15,818 nucleotides of DNA from CALACW01 sp963627915 (GCA_963627915.1 CAVGCY010000040.1:1-15818); one strand, 5' to 3'; positions 6,728-14,184 are shown, counted from the first letter of the stretch. The notes: generated by a model not told the origin, from the letters alone. Translations and numbers: made by a program.

Positions 6728-6804
6728 GCGTTGGTAGCTCAGTTGGATAGAGTGTCTGGCTACGAACCAGAAGGTCGGGGGTTCGAGTCCCTTCCAGCGC
6801 GCCA
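6728..6804 (+). tRNA. tRNA-Arg(ACG)
   Basis: A complete 77-nucleotide class I tRNA with encoded CCA. The acceptor stem is GCGTTGG with CCAGCGC (one G-T pair), the anticodon stem is TCTGG/CCAGA around loop CTACGAA (anticodon ACG, normally edited to ICG), and the T loop is TTCGAGT. It has its own promoter and terminator. Confidence 0.95.
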
Positions 6805-6843
6805 AAAATAACTGTCAGGATTTTCCCCGACGGTTATTTTTTT
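6804..6843 (+). terminator. Terminator of tRNA-Arg
   Basis: AAAAATAACTGTC (6804-6816) pairs with GACGGTTATTTTT (6829-6841) with one T-G pair, and the Ts run on to 6843. The stem begins at the last base of the CCA end. Confidence 0.8.
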
Positions 6844-6848
6844 ATTAA

Positions 6849-7367
6849 TTTTACGTCTGTGCAAATTTAAGACTTGCATGTTTCGGTCTGTCGGCGGTGT
6901 ATCCGAATCGTATGCTTGAACAAAAGGATATTCGTACCTCAAAAGAGGAATGGGAGGTCTGTAACAAATTCAGTCTCAGATATGTCGATACATGGACGGG
7001 AATCTGTGATGTTAAAACATTTGAATACGGAGAAAACGGCGTAGGTCCGTTTAACAGAAGCTATGATGTTTTCGGAGACGGCTCTGTACAGCTTGTTTAT
7101 ACTCCGGGGCACAGCAAGGACCTTTTCAGCGTATTGATAAAAGGCTCTGACGGATATGCCGTTCTTGGCAGCGACAGCGCATATTTGAATGAAAATTTTA
7201 CGGAAAGAATTATTGCCGGATTTTCGGTCAACAATGAATGGTGTGAAAAAACGCTTGACTGGCTTATAAAATGCAGATCCGACCCTGAATGCAGGAGCGT
7301 GTTTGTAAATCATAACCCGTCTGTTAAAGAACAGATTTTGGAGGTATTATACGATGGAAATAATTGA
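6849..7367 (+). pseudogene. MBL-fold hydrolase, 5'-truncated
   Basis: The frame is open from 6849, one codon after a TAA within the tRNA-Arg terminator tail, to 7367. It encodes the C-terminal half of a metallo-beta-lactamase-fold hydrolase of the lactonase-like type: VYTPGHSKDLFSVLI (third metal-ligand His), YAVLGSDSAYLNE (bridging Asp region) and the final NHNPSV (last His). The N-terminal HxHxDH metal-binding loop and the first strands are missing, and the only plausible start, GTG at 6897, has no Shine-Dalgarno. The lost 5' end coincides with the tRNA-Arg terminator, so the gene was probably cut by an insertion or deletion at the tRNA. It overlaps the next fragment, suggesting a former operon. 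Confidence 0.75.
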
Positions 7368-7587
7368 AATTATGAAGGAAAGACACAGTGTAAGACAATA
7401 TACAGATAAGAAAATCGAAGCGGAAAAGCGTGATATCTTAAATAATCTTGCAGAAAGTATAAACAGGGAAGCCGGTATTCATATTCAAATTTTTTACGAT
7501 GAACCGAATTGCTTTAATTCCGTAATTTCTCATTTTTTTTTAATAAATAATCAAATAACGGTTGACAAATTACCTGACTTTTGCTAA
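7354..7587 (+). pseudogene. Nitroreductase-family protein, 3'-truncated
   Basis: The start is intact: ATG 7354 with GGAGG upstream, overlapping the end of the MBL gene. Residues 1-57 match the N-terminus of clostridial nitroreductase-family flavoproteins (MEIIEIMKERHSVRQYTDKK contains the FMN-binding RHSVR.Y). After INREAGIHIQIFYDEPNCFNS the similarity stops near 7530 at a run of nine Ts, and the frame ends 20 codons later inside the tRNA-Ser promoter. Normal length is about 170-250 residues, so flavin binding and dimerisation regions are lost and the product is probably inactive. Confidence 0.78.
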
Positions 7588-7590
7588 AAT
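7562..7590 (+). promoter_or_regulatory. Promoter of the tRNA-Ser region
   Basis: A consensus TTGACA (7562-7567), 17 bases and TAAAAT (7585-7590). The spacing to the tRNA-Ser half at 7645 is short, which suggests it originally drove that gene. The intact tRNA-Ser is now 235 bases downstream. Confidence 0.8.
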
Positions 7591-7644
7591 GTTTTAGCAG
7601 TATCGATACGAAGTATTTCCCGACGATATTCAAATTAAATATGC

Positions 7645-7685
7645 GGAGACGTATCGAAGCGGTCATAACGGGGCGCACTCGAAAT
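7645..7685 (+). pseudogene. 5' half of a second tRNA-Ser
   Basis: GGAGACG, TA, a D-arm with TCG/CGG pairing around AAGCGGTCATAA, G26, stem GCGCA and loop CTCGAAA with T39 follow a bacterial tRNA-Ser(CGA) through the anticodon loop. After 7685 the expected complementary stem, variable arm, T arm and acceptor 3' strand are absent. The sequence turns into unrelated bases (with a CTCCCG/CGGGGAG hairpin near 7720-7746). This is a tRNA gene broken at the anticodon arm, a typical scar of recombination within a tRNA. No matching 3' half is visible in the window. Confidence 0.6.
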
Positions 7686-7825
7686 TCCTGAAAGGTTTGG
7701 CAGTATACTCCGCTTGCTTCTCCCGTAAACACTGCGTTTCGGGGAGGTTTGAAAACTAAATATTTTGTTGTTCTTTCCGTCAGTTCTTGCGAAAAGTTTT
7801 TTGAATTGAACGGAATCACATAAAC

Positions 7826-7913
7826 GGAGAGTTGTCCGAGTGGTCGAAGGTGCAGCACTCGAAATGCTGTAAGTCGAAAGGCTTCTAGGGTTCGAATCCC
7901 TAACTCTCCGCCA
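7826..7913 (+). tRNA. tRNA-Ser(CGA)
   Basis: An 88-nucleotide class II tRNA with encoded CCA. The acceptor GGAGAGT pairs with ACTCTCC, the anticodon stem CAGCA/TGCTG surrounds loop CTCGAAA (anticodon CGA), a long variable arm follows (AAGTCGAAAGGCTT), and the T arm is TAGGGTTCGAATCCCTA. It is the second serine tRNA at this place, the first being broken. Confidence 0.94.
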
Positions 7914-7918
7914 CATCG

Positions 7919-7958
7919 TCGTCGCAAGCTTCATATCGCTTGTGGCGATTTTCTTTTT
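7919..7958 (+). terminator. Terminator of tRNA-Ser
   Basis: An 11-pair stem, TCGTCGCAAGC (7919-7929) with GCTTGTGGCGA (7938-7948), contains two G-T pairs and an 8-base loop. It is followed by TTTTCTTTTTG. Confidence 0.85.
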
Positions 7959-7959
7959 G

Positions 7960-8322
7960 TCCTTTTATAGAAAGTCACTCCGCACTCATTACGCTGCTCC
8001 TTCTCTACCCAAAAGCTTACGCTTTTCGGGACTCCCGAAGAAAGTATGTAGATTGCGACTGATTTTTGTTCAAAGTCGGGACTGTTTTAGCACCCAATCA
8101 CTCGCTAACAGTGCCAAAACACATAGAGTGGTGGGTAACGGTATTTTCTCTCAGCATACCGCCGGCATTGGGTTGCTTTTGCCACATCTCAATCTTACAT
8201 CGTATTTAGTTGTAACCCATTGCTTAAGAGGAATTATATTACACCATAATACCTGCCGTAAATCAAGAATTTTACGACGGGCTTTGAATATTTTTCAGAT
8301 TTTATGTAAATACTAATAACTT
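7960..8322. other. Gene-poor structured stretch after tRNA-Ser
   Basis: I find no supportable gene here. It holds several imperfect inverted repeats: CCCAAAAGC/GCTTTTCGGG near 8008-8030, TGTTTTAGCAC (8083-8093) with GTGCCAAAACA (8111-8121), and CCGTAAA/TTTACGACGG near 8258-8281. It may be decayed mobile-element sequence or an untranslated RNA, and nothing decides between them. Confidence 0.4.
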
Positions 8323-8467
8323 TTATAGTATTATCTCAAACTCGGCAACTTTCTCCAGTATATTGTCGACACCATACTTATCTAAATATCCTATGTGTGA
8401 ATCACATCTTTGTAGGCGTATGTTTTCGCAGAACATTCCATTGCTTCTACAGTATTGATCGCACGCT
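8323..8467 (-). pseudogene. Possible C-terminal coding remnant
   Basis: An open stretch with no start codon or ribosome site ends at TAA 8323. It would read Cys-rich CDQYCRSNGMFCENIRLQRC and then an amphipathic ending YLDKYGVDNILEKVAEFE. The composition looks protein-like, and it sits after the primase remnant on the same strand, so it may be the tail of a further gene of that operon. I recognise no family, and chance is possible. Confidence 0.25.
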
Positions 8468-8565
8468 TAAAAATTAACATACTGCGGTAAGAACGGCATA
8501 ACAACTTTGAAGTGTTTTTTTTAGCAGATCAAGTTGCCCACTCGTAATTTTCGGTAGATATGTAG

Positions 8566-9021
8566 CTACCACATGGTGATTCCAAGTCCGAGTTTTTTTT
8601 CTTTTATACCCCAAGCGTGAAGCTGATTAATTGCACTTTTTGACTTGCTGTTCGTTTTTAATTGTGAATGATAGAACATTGCCGCATCACGCATTAGATT
8701 GTTTGACATAGGATTGATTTCAGAGGGCGTAATTCCTGCTATGCTCGCAAGTTCTGAAACGGCTGCTTTGCAATCAACATTTCTGGTTTTCATTACATAC
8801 GTAATTATATCTCCGCCTAAACTCTACAGGCAAAGCAATAAAAAGAGTTTGTTCCCGGGTATAGCAAAGGACTCCAACTTGCCGCAAACAGGGCATTTAC
8901 CGTGATAATTCTTACCATAGTTAAACAACTCTTGTTTTGAAGAAATATAATTAACAATATCGTTTTTAGACTTAATTTCGTTGATTACATCAGCAGATAT
9001 TAAGCCTTTAGAATTAGCCAT
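8566..9021 (-). pseudogene. DnaG-like primase N-terminus, frameshifted and truncated
   Basis: The gene starts at ATG 9021 with AGGAGG at ideal spacing, 20 bases after the helicase stop. Residues 1-60 match the primase zinc domain: ISADVINEIKSKNDIVNYISS, then NYHGKCPVCGKLESF. A +1 shift in a five-T run (8840-8844 on the plus strand) ends the frame. Restoring it gives YCFACRV, and a second shift near 8816-8821 restores GGDIITYVMKTRNVDCKAAV. The second frame continues with NNLMRDAAMFYHSQL and GIKEKKLGLGI, the DnaG linker before the catalytic core. The Toprim-like catalytic domain is gone, so it is dead. The zinc site would be C-x2-C...C-x2-C rather than CHC2. Confidence 0.78.
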
Positions 9022-9040
9022 ATAGCATCCTCCTAACCTA

Positions 9041-12000
9041 TTAAGAATTTAATCTTTCAAAAAGCTTTTTAAGCTTATTAGCCGTGATTGTTTCATCATA
9101 ATGCATACCCTCATAAGTTGGGTGAAGCACAGGATATGTAGGATGTCTTGTTTTCAATATGAAATGGTTTTCAATCAGCCATTCTATAGTGACGATTAAA
9201 TCATCCCGACGAACTCTTTTTAGCGTTCCATACTCCGGCAACTTGTCCAATTCGGCATCTGTAATACGCTTGCTGTTTGCTCCACGAAGTACATCAGCTA
9301 AAACATTTATGCCATAATACCGCTTTTCACTAATATGAGAAAGGCATTGCAAAATGGTATGAACAATATAATTCAAGTCGTTTTCTTCAAACATAACCGC
9401 TTTAACATTGGCTCTTTTTATTGCATTGCTTTCTTCGTACCGGTGGTGGGCTTTTACAACTTGAGTTTGTGGCGATGTTTTAGGGGTTGCAGCAGGAATT
9501 TTTTTTGCGGGTTCGGGATCGGGAGCGAGTTTGAACATTTCATAATATAACTTTGGTACTATGAATTTTCCGCACCCTGTACCATCTTTTTTATAATTGG
9601 TGCAACCAAGAAAATAATTGTTTTCTTTTCCCGGTTTAACAATAAGATAGCCGTCTCTGCACTGGTCGCATTTCAAAATAGAGAGCTTTCCCGCTTTATA
9701 CTCATTGGTCATAAATCCACACACTTCGGGCTCGTTTGTGCAAATGTGCAAACGCAAACCGTATGCATTCTTATAGCGGAATTGCATAGGATAGCCACAG
9801 ATGGGACATGTTTTCTTTGCAATGTTATTTTGCGGTGGCTCCTCGCTCCAATTACCACGAAGAACAACATTCTTGTAATCTCGCTTTATTTCAAGCAAGA
9901 ACTCAGAAGGGTTCTGCTCCGGGGCTATAAAATAAACACGGTTTTTAGTTCTTGTCATTGCCACGTAGAACAAACGGCGTTCTTCAGCGTAATCAATGGA
10001 TCGATCACCCTTAATAACAAATGCGAGAACGGGATCATCCTCAATTTTTGAAGGGAAACCATATGTTTCATTGCGCCCATTTACAACAATAACATTATCG
10101 TATCCCAAGCCTTTAGAGGCGTGAGCTGTCATAAATGTTATGTTAAGTTTCGGATATTTTACACTTTTGAGCCTGCTTCCACGATCGATGTATTCAAACA
10201 AACCCGATTTTTCTAATCTATCGCCGTCAAACCCAAATCTACCGAGCAGCAGAATAGAAGAATCTTCAGATTTTCCTTCCTTCTTGTTAAATTCAATAAT
10301 CTGTTCGAGCGCAACTTCGACAGCGTGTGCGATTGCGTAATTTGCACCACTTTTGTTATCGGCATTCAGTTTTTTAGGGCTTCCGTCATAAGTGTAGATA
10401 ATAACAGGATCAACAATATTTTTAGGAGACTTCAGTTCTTTTGTAATTTGTGCTTCATTTTTCTGAATGAAGTTGCCCGCAATATCAATTACTTCCTGCG
10501 AGTTGCGGTAAGTTTTTACAATCTTCAAAAGTTTGGCATAGCCCATTTTTTTTTCAAACTTAGTAAAGAGTGTTATGTCCGAGCCGCTAAACGCATAAAT
10601 TGATTGCCAATCGTCACCAACAGCAATTATTTTAGCGTCAGTAACTTCCGACAAAGCCGTTACTAAATCAAATCTCTGTCGAGAAATATCTTGATATTCG
10701 TCTACGATAATATATTTAAAATCAAGTTTCTTTTTCATTTCTTTGACTTCTCGGAGAACCCGTGCGGATTCATTTATCATATCCTCAAAGTCAACGGCAT
10801 TATTTTCTTTCAGATAACGCTCATATTCCAAATAGCAATCGTTACAGATATCCAAGAATAGTCTTGTACGTACATTTTGAGTAGAATGGTACATACGGCT
10901 AAATTCATCAGCAGTAAAGCCATTTGTTTTGAAGTTTGTAATAAAACGGCAAATCAAATTAACAAGTTTTCTTATGTAACGGTTTTCTTCGGTGGTTACG
11001 AGCTTTTCCATTACCTCTTTGTTGGAACGGGGATGTAACTCAAAATCGTTACTTTCCAGTTCCTCTTGCAAATGCTCTAAGAGTGATCTACGGTCGGAAT
11101 ACTGCGAAAATGTGTATATAAGTTTTGTACCATGCCGCCTATGTAGATTGATTTTGTTGTTTATAGCTTTTTTATAGGCTTCAAGCTGATCGTCGCTAAA
11201 GCGATCATTTTTACCATCTTGCGTAATGCCGAAATGTTCAATGTAGGCAACTTTATCGCCTTGCTGAATAATAAAATCGGGAGTATAGGGCTTTCTTGAA
11301 AAAAGAATATCATACTTATACATTGGCTCATATTCATAGTCGATGTTATTTAAGTACAAGAAGTTTGCAATTTCCACCTCTTGATGAGAACGCATTACTT
11401 CACTTTGAATTGTAACAGATTTTTTTGTGCGGATATCAATAACCTGTTGCTTAAATTCGTTGAGATCGCTTCGCATTGTAGCAAAATTTGATTTTGCAAT
11501 TTTATTGAAGAAACTATTGAGGTCATTACCTTCATACGGAGCATCAAAGTATGAGGCAAAAAACATAATTAAGTTATTTACAAGACTTTCATTCTTCAAT
11601 ATAGAACTTTTGAAATAATCCTGCAAAACAAAATATAACCTCGAAGAATCAACAATATTAAGTTTTTCCGATGACTGTTTTCTCAATATAGCATTACCGG
11701 TTGAATGGAACGTGGCAATAGGACAATCTATCGTTAAATCCCGATTCAACTTGTCCCGAAGTTCTTGAACAGCTTTATTAGTGAAAGAAACAACAAGAAT
11801 TTGAGAAGGTTCTATACCTTTTTTCTCAACCAAATATTTAACCTTTGCCGCAATAGTAGTAGTTTTGCCTGCACCTGCACCGGCAATAACGAGACAATAA
11901 TCTTCGTCTGTCAGTATAACACGGCGCTGATCTTCATCCAGTTTGATTTGGGGATCGACTTTACGAAGAATATTATCCAAATAGTGTTGTTCTTCGGTCA

Positions 12001-12349
12001 TTGCACGGCGAATAAAAGCCTCATTATGCTCCTCAATAAGAGTTTCAAAATTTATGTATTTTGATAATGTACCTTCAATAATAGAAAGCGAGAAACCATT
12101 GTTTTTGCAGAAAGCATCTAACAATCGGCTACTTTGAAGCACGCCAAAATATTCAATGGTCTTCTTTCCTTCAAGCAGCTTTGCTCGATATTCACTTTTT
12201 GAAACATAGCGGTTCTGTGATAATATGGTATCCATATAAACCTTTAAGTCCCACAAGTTTTGACATTCGGGACTCTCAAATGACATATTATCAGTGAGTC
12301 TATTCGCTATCGTTTCTTTCTTTTTAAAGAGTTTAGAAAACAATCCCAT
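9041..12349 (-). CDS. SF1 UvrD/helicase IV-like helicase with nuclease insert, zinc ribbons and RQC domain
   Basis: The 1102-residue protein has all SF1A helicase motifs: Walker A GAGAGKTT (157-164), Ia VSFTNKAVQEL, Walker B VDEYQD (549-554), motif III GDDWQSIYAFSG (578-589), IV TYRNS (613-617), V TAHASKGLGYD (741-751) and VI EERRLFYVAMTRTK (789-802). An insert at about 324-377 has EVEIANFLYLNNIDYEYEP, TPDFII and AYIEHFG, the signature of the PD-(D/E)xK-like nuclease insert seen in helicase IV-type proteins. After the motor come two topoisomerase-type zinc ribbons (Cys 848, 851, 870, 877 and 894, 897, 916, 926), a Pro-rich linker and an RQC-like winged helix (about 990-1082). I choose ATG 12349, with AAAGG 7 bases upstream, over a TTG at 12373. 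It is co-transcribed with the helix-turn-helix gene. A DNA repair or anti-phage role is inferred. Confidence 0.9.
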   Translation of the reverse strand: MGLFSKLFKKKETIANRLTDNMSFESPECQNLWDLKVYMDTILSQNRYVSKSEYRAKLLEGKKTIEYFGVLQSSRLLDAFCKNNGFSLSIIEGTLSKYINFETLIEEHNEAFIRRAMTEEQHYLDNILRKVDPQIKLDEDQRRVILTDEDYCLVIAGAGAGKTTTIAAKVKYLVEKKGIEPSQILVVSFTNKAVQELRDKLNRDLTIDCPIATFHSTGNAILRKQSSEKLNIVDSSRLYFVLQDYFKSSILKNESLVNNLIMFFASYFDAPYEGNDLNSFFNKIAKSNFATMRSDLNEFKQQVIDIRTKKSVTIQSEVMRSHQEVEIANFLYLNNIDYEYEPMYKYDILFSRKPYTPDFIIQQGDKVAYIEHFGITQDGKNDRFSDDQLEAYKKAINNKINLHRRHGTKLIYTFSQYSDRRSLLEHLQEELESNDFELHPRSNKEVMEKLVTTEENRYIRKLVNLICRFITNFKTNGFTADEFSRMYHSTQNVRTRLFLDICNDCYLEYERYLKENNAVDFEDMINESARVLREVKEMKKKLDFKYIIVDEYQDISRQRFDLVTALSEVTDAKIIAVGDDWQSIYAFSGSDITLFTKFEKKMGYAKLLKIVKTYRNSQEVIDIAGNFIQKNEAQITKELKSPKNIVDPVIIYTYDGSPKKLNADNKSGANYAIAHAVEVALEQIIEFNKKEGKSEDSSILLLGRFGFDGDRLEKSGLFEYIDRGSRLKSVKYPKLNITFMTAHASKGLGYDNVIVVNGRNETYGFPSKIEDDPVLAFVIKGDRSIDYAEERRLFYVAMTRTKNRVYFIAPEQNPSEFLLEIKRDYKNVVLRGNWSEEPPQNNIAKKTCPICGYPMQFRYKNAYGLRLHICTNEPEVCGFMTNEYKAGKLSILKCDQCRDGYLIVKPGKENNYFLGCTNYKKDGTGCGKFIVPKLYYEMFKLAPDPEPAKKIPAATPKTSPQTQVVKAHHRYEESNAIKRANVKAVMFEENDLNYIVHTILQCLSHISEKRYYGINVLADVLRGANSKRITDAELDKLPEYGTLKRVRRDDLIVTIEWLIENHFILKTRHPTYPVLHPTYEGMHYDETITANKLKKLFERLNS

Positions 12350-12375
12350 ATATATGCCTTTCTTTTCAAACAATA

Positions 12376-12558
12376 TTAGTCGGCAGAAGCCCCGGATTTG
12401 ATCCAGTTATCAACTTCATCCAATTTAAACTTCCATTGTCTGCCCATTTTATGTGCAGGCATATTTTTGTTATCAATCCATTTAAAAATCGTATCTCTGC
12501 TTACGCCGAGATATTCGCATATTTCTTTTAGGGAATACCATCTGTTAGTTATTTCCAC
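12376..12558 (-). CDS. Small MerR/excisionase-type helix-turn-helix protein
   Basis: This 60-residue protein is a single DNA-binding domain of the HTH_17 type: WYSLKEICEYLGVSRDTIFKWIDNKNMPAHKMGRQWKFKLDEVDNWI, with helix-turn-helix at about residues 10-27 and the wing GRQWKF. Such proteins act as excisionases or as small DNA-binding partners in restriction and defence loci. The start is GTG at 12558 with AGAGGTC upstream. It lies 26 bases before the helicase start and shares its promoter, so it may regulate the operon or bind DNA for the helicase. No recombinase lies beside it, which argues against a simple excisionase role. Confidence 0.88.
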   Translation of the reverse strand: MEITNRWYSLKEICEYLGVSRDTIFKWIDNKNMPAHKMGRQWKFKLDEVDNWIKSGASAD

Positions 12559-12602
12559 AATTTTGACCTCTCAAATTCAAAGTGTTGACTTGCTACTTTT
12601 AG

Positions 12603-12631
12603 ATTATATCACAAAATAAGGTAGTATGCAA
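12603..12631 (-). promoter_or_regulatory. Promoter of the helix-turn-helix/helicase operon
   Basis: On the minus strand TTGCAT (12626-12631), 17 bases and TATAAT (12603-12608), about 45 bases before the GTG start. Confidence 0.78.
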
Positions 12632-12828
12632 TATGTTAAAGTCGATTAGCGTAGGTTTTGAAGCTTTGGCATAAAATTAGCGGCAAGGAGCATTACTCTC
12701 CCTGACGCCGCACTCTGTTAGGTATAAATTATATCGTTGTTTAGAATTTCTGTAGCTCTGCTACGGATGCACCCTCGGTTTGTCCCGTCGTTTGTGCGAT
12801 AATTGCGTTAATTTTAGAACAAAATTCA
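12632..12828. other. Divergent intergenic region with GC-rich hairpins
   Basis: Between the two divergent promoters lie about 200 bases without a gene. GCGGC (12680-12684) pairs with GCCGC (12707-12711), with GGAG/CTCC inside, and GTAGC-TCT-GCTAC forms a small perfect hairpin near 12752-12764. The segment is GC-richer than its AT-rich surroundings. It may hold operators, a terminator or a small RNA, and the sequence does not decide. Confidence 0.4.
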
Positions 12829-12857
12829 TTGACATAGAGTATAACATTAGATATAAT
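12829..12857 (+). promoter_or_regulatory. Consensus promoter of the DUF3990/HEPN/Fic operon
   Basis: TTGACA (12829-12834), a 17-base spacer and TATAAT (12852-12857), a perfect match, 38 bases before the first ATG. I see no other promoter up to the end of the Fic gene, so the four genes probably form one transcript. Confidence 0.85.
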
Positions 12858-12895
12858 ATTTTATAGAAACATTGTTATATTTAAGAGGTGGCATT

Positions 12896-13774
12896 ATGCA
12901 GAAACTTATAAAACAGATAAGAGCATATTTGAATATGAGTCAAACCGAGTTTGCCGAGCAACTTAATGTTACCTTCCAAACCGTGAACCGCTGGGAAAAC
13001 GGCCGTGCCCTGCCCAACAAATTGGCACAGTCAAAGATGTTTGATTTATGCAGGGAAAGACAAGTCCCTGTTTATGATATGACTCTGAAAAGGATTGCGG
13101 AAGAATCGGAAGCAATCAAGTTTGAAACAGACCGAGTGCTTCTTTATCATGGTTCAAAGTCGGGTATTGAGGGTACTGTTGAGCCAAAAAGCCGAAAGCA
13201 ATGCGATTTTGGCAAAGGTTTTTATATGGGAACCGATCCCGGTCAGGCACTTACCTTGATTTGCGACTATGAAAAATCCAAGTTCTACATTGTTTCCGTA
13301 AATACGGATAATCTTGCACAAATTGAAGTACCGGCAAATATCGATTGGGCAATGCTTGTCGCATATCACAGAGGAAAAATGGAAAAAATAAACGGTACGC
13401 CTTTTTACAATAAGTACCGTGATATGACAGTAAACAAGGATCTGGTTATCGGCAATATCGCCAACGACCGTATGTTCTTTGTTATCGACAACTTTTTTGT
13501 CGGCAATGTTACCGATATGGCTCTTATCAATAGTCTTTCTGCCCTTCAACTCGGCAAGCAATATGTGGTTGTTTCACAAAAGGGCTGTGACGCTGTTCGC
13601 ATTGAAGTGGAGGTTGAACTTTCTTACCTTGAAAGACAGTTTATAAAAGAAATAGCCGAAGAAAACCGTGCAAAAGGTATATCACTTGCAAACGATATTT
13701 GCAAGAATTATCGCCGTGAAGGTATGTACTTTGATGAAATACTCGACGAAGCTAAAAGCGGAGGAAAACAATGA
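12896..13774 (+). CDS. XRE helix-turn-helix fused to DUF3990 (ADP-ribosyltransferase-like)
   Basis: Residues 1-55 form an XRE-type DNA-binding domain (MSQTEFAEQLNVTFQTVNRWENGRALP). Residues about 80-240 match DUF3990: VLLYHGSKSGIEG (84-87 YHGS), DFGKGFYMGTDPGQA (104-118), FYIVSVNTDN, WAMLVAYHRG and DLVIGNIANDRMF (182-194). DUF3990 is, to my knowledge, placed among ADP-ribosyltransferase-like folds; YHGS and GFYMGT would be the first two nucleotide-binding strands. Activity is inferred. Residues 240-292 are helical. I choose ATG 12896 because AGAGGTG lies 5 bases upstream; a TTG at 12872 is in frame but poorer. The fused helix-turn-helix suggests autoregulation of the operon. Its stop overlaps the next start by four bases. 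Confidence 0.85.
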   Translation: MQKLIKQIRAYLNMSQTEFAEQLNVTFQTVNRWENGRALPNKLAQSKMFDLCRERQVPVYDMTLKRIAEESEAIKFETDRVLLYHGSKSGIEGTVEPKSRKQCDFGKGFYMGTDPGQALTLICDYEKSKFYIVSVNTDNLAQIEVPANIDWAMLVAYHRGKMEKINGTPFYNKYRDMTVNKDLVIGNIANDRMFFVIDNFFVGNVTDMALINSLSALQLGKQYVVVSQKGCDAVRIEVEVELSYLERQFIKEIAEENRAKGISLANDICKNYRREGMYFDEILDEAKSGGKQ

Positions 13775-14184
13775 ACGAAATTCAGTTAAAACTCTGTGAT
13801 ATTCAAGGAAGATTATTTGAATTATCTGCCGAAAAAAAATATGACAGCATCGCATTTATCAAGGCGTTTATGATGTCCGATGTTGCAAAGGAGCTGGATT
13901 CAACTTACAACCGTATGCAGTGGGCAGGAGAAGAATATTTGCTTGAGGAAGTTGCTGCCAATTCAGGTGAAACGCTTATAAGCAACGGAGAAATATTCTC
14001 TGCGGATGTACTGTACTGGATAGGCTACATCTACCGTTATTGGCATTATTATAACGGTGAGGACAGTGCAAAAATTTATAAGCAAGCCCCTGCCCTGACT
14101 ATGAAACGCAACTATATGATTTTTCACACGATGGATCCCGTTCTTGCTATCGAAGACTTGAAAGAAATCCATAATCAGAAATAA
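13771..14184 (+). CDS. Hypothetical protein coupled to the DUF3990 gene
   Basis: A 137-residue protein starting at an ATG that overlaps the DUF3990 stop (ATGA), with GGAGG 9 bases upstream, so translation is coupled. It is mostly helical, with a striking aromatic stretch VLYWIGYIYRYWHYY (residues about 70-85) followed by KIYKQAP and a conserved-looking ending DPVLAIEDLKEI. There is no signal peptide, membrane helix or recognised catalytic motif. Coupling to a possible ADP-ribosylating toxin makes an antitoxin or immunity partner the natural guess, but nothing in the sequence proves it. It could instead be a substrate-recognition subunit. I do not recognise the family. Confidence 0.8.
   Translation: MNEIQLKLCDIQGRLFELSAEKKYDSIAFIKAFMMSDVAKELDSTYNRMQWAGEEYLLEEVAANSGETLISNGEIFSADVLYWIGYIYRYWHYYNGEDSAKIYKQAPALTMKRNYMIFHTMDPVLAIEDLKEIHNQK

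Noticed and set aside
6760..6942. Open frame on the minus strand with AGRDSNPRPSGS
   Set aside because: It is the reverse complement of tRNA-Arg, a well-known spurious protein pattern.
7514..7934. Two open frames on the minus strand across tRNA-Ser (with RDSNPRSLS and ELGIRTLEAF)
   Set aside because: Both are antisense readings of tRNA-Ser and its flank, with no ribosome site.
7942..8316. 124-codon open frame on the plus strand after tRNA-Ser
   Set aside because: Its start lies inside the tRNA-Ser terminator, there is no ribosome site, and the translation has no protein-like pattern.
12376..12558. Reading the small HTH protein as an excisionase of a nearby integrase
   Set aside because: No recombinase gene is adjacent, and it is co-transcribed with the helicase; HTH_17 proteins are not restricted to excision.
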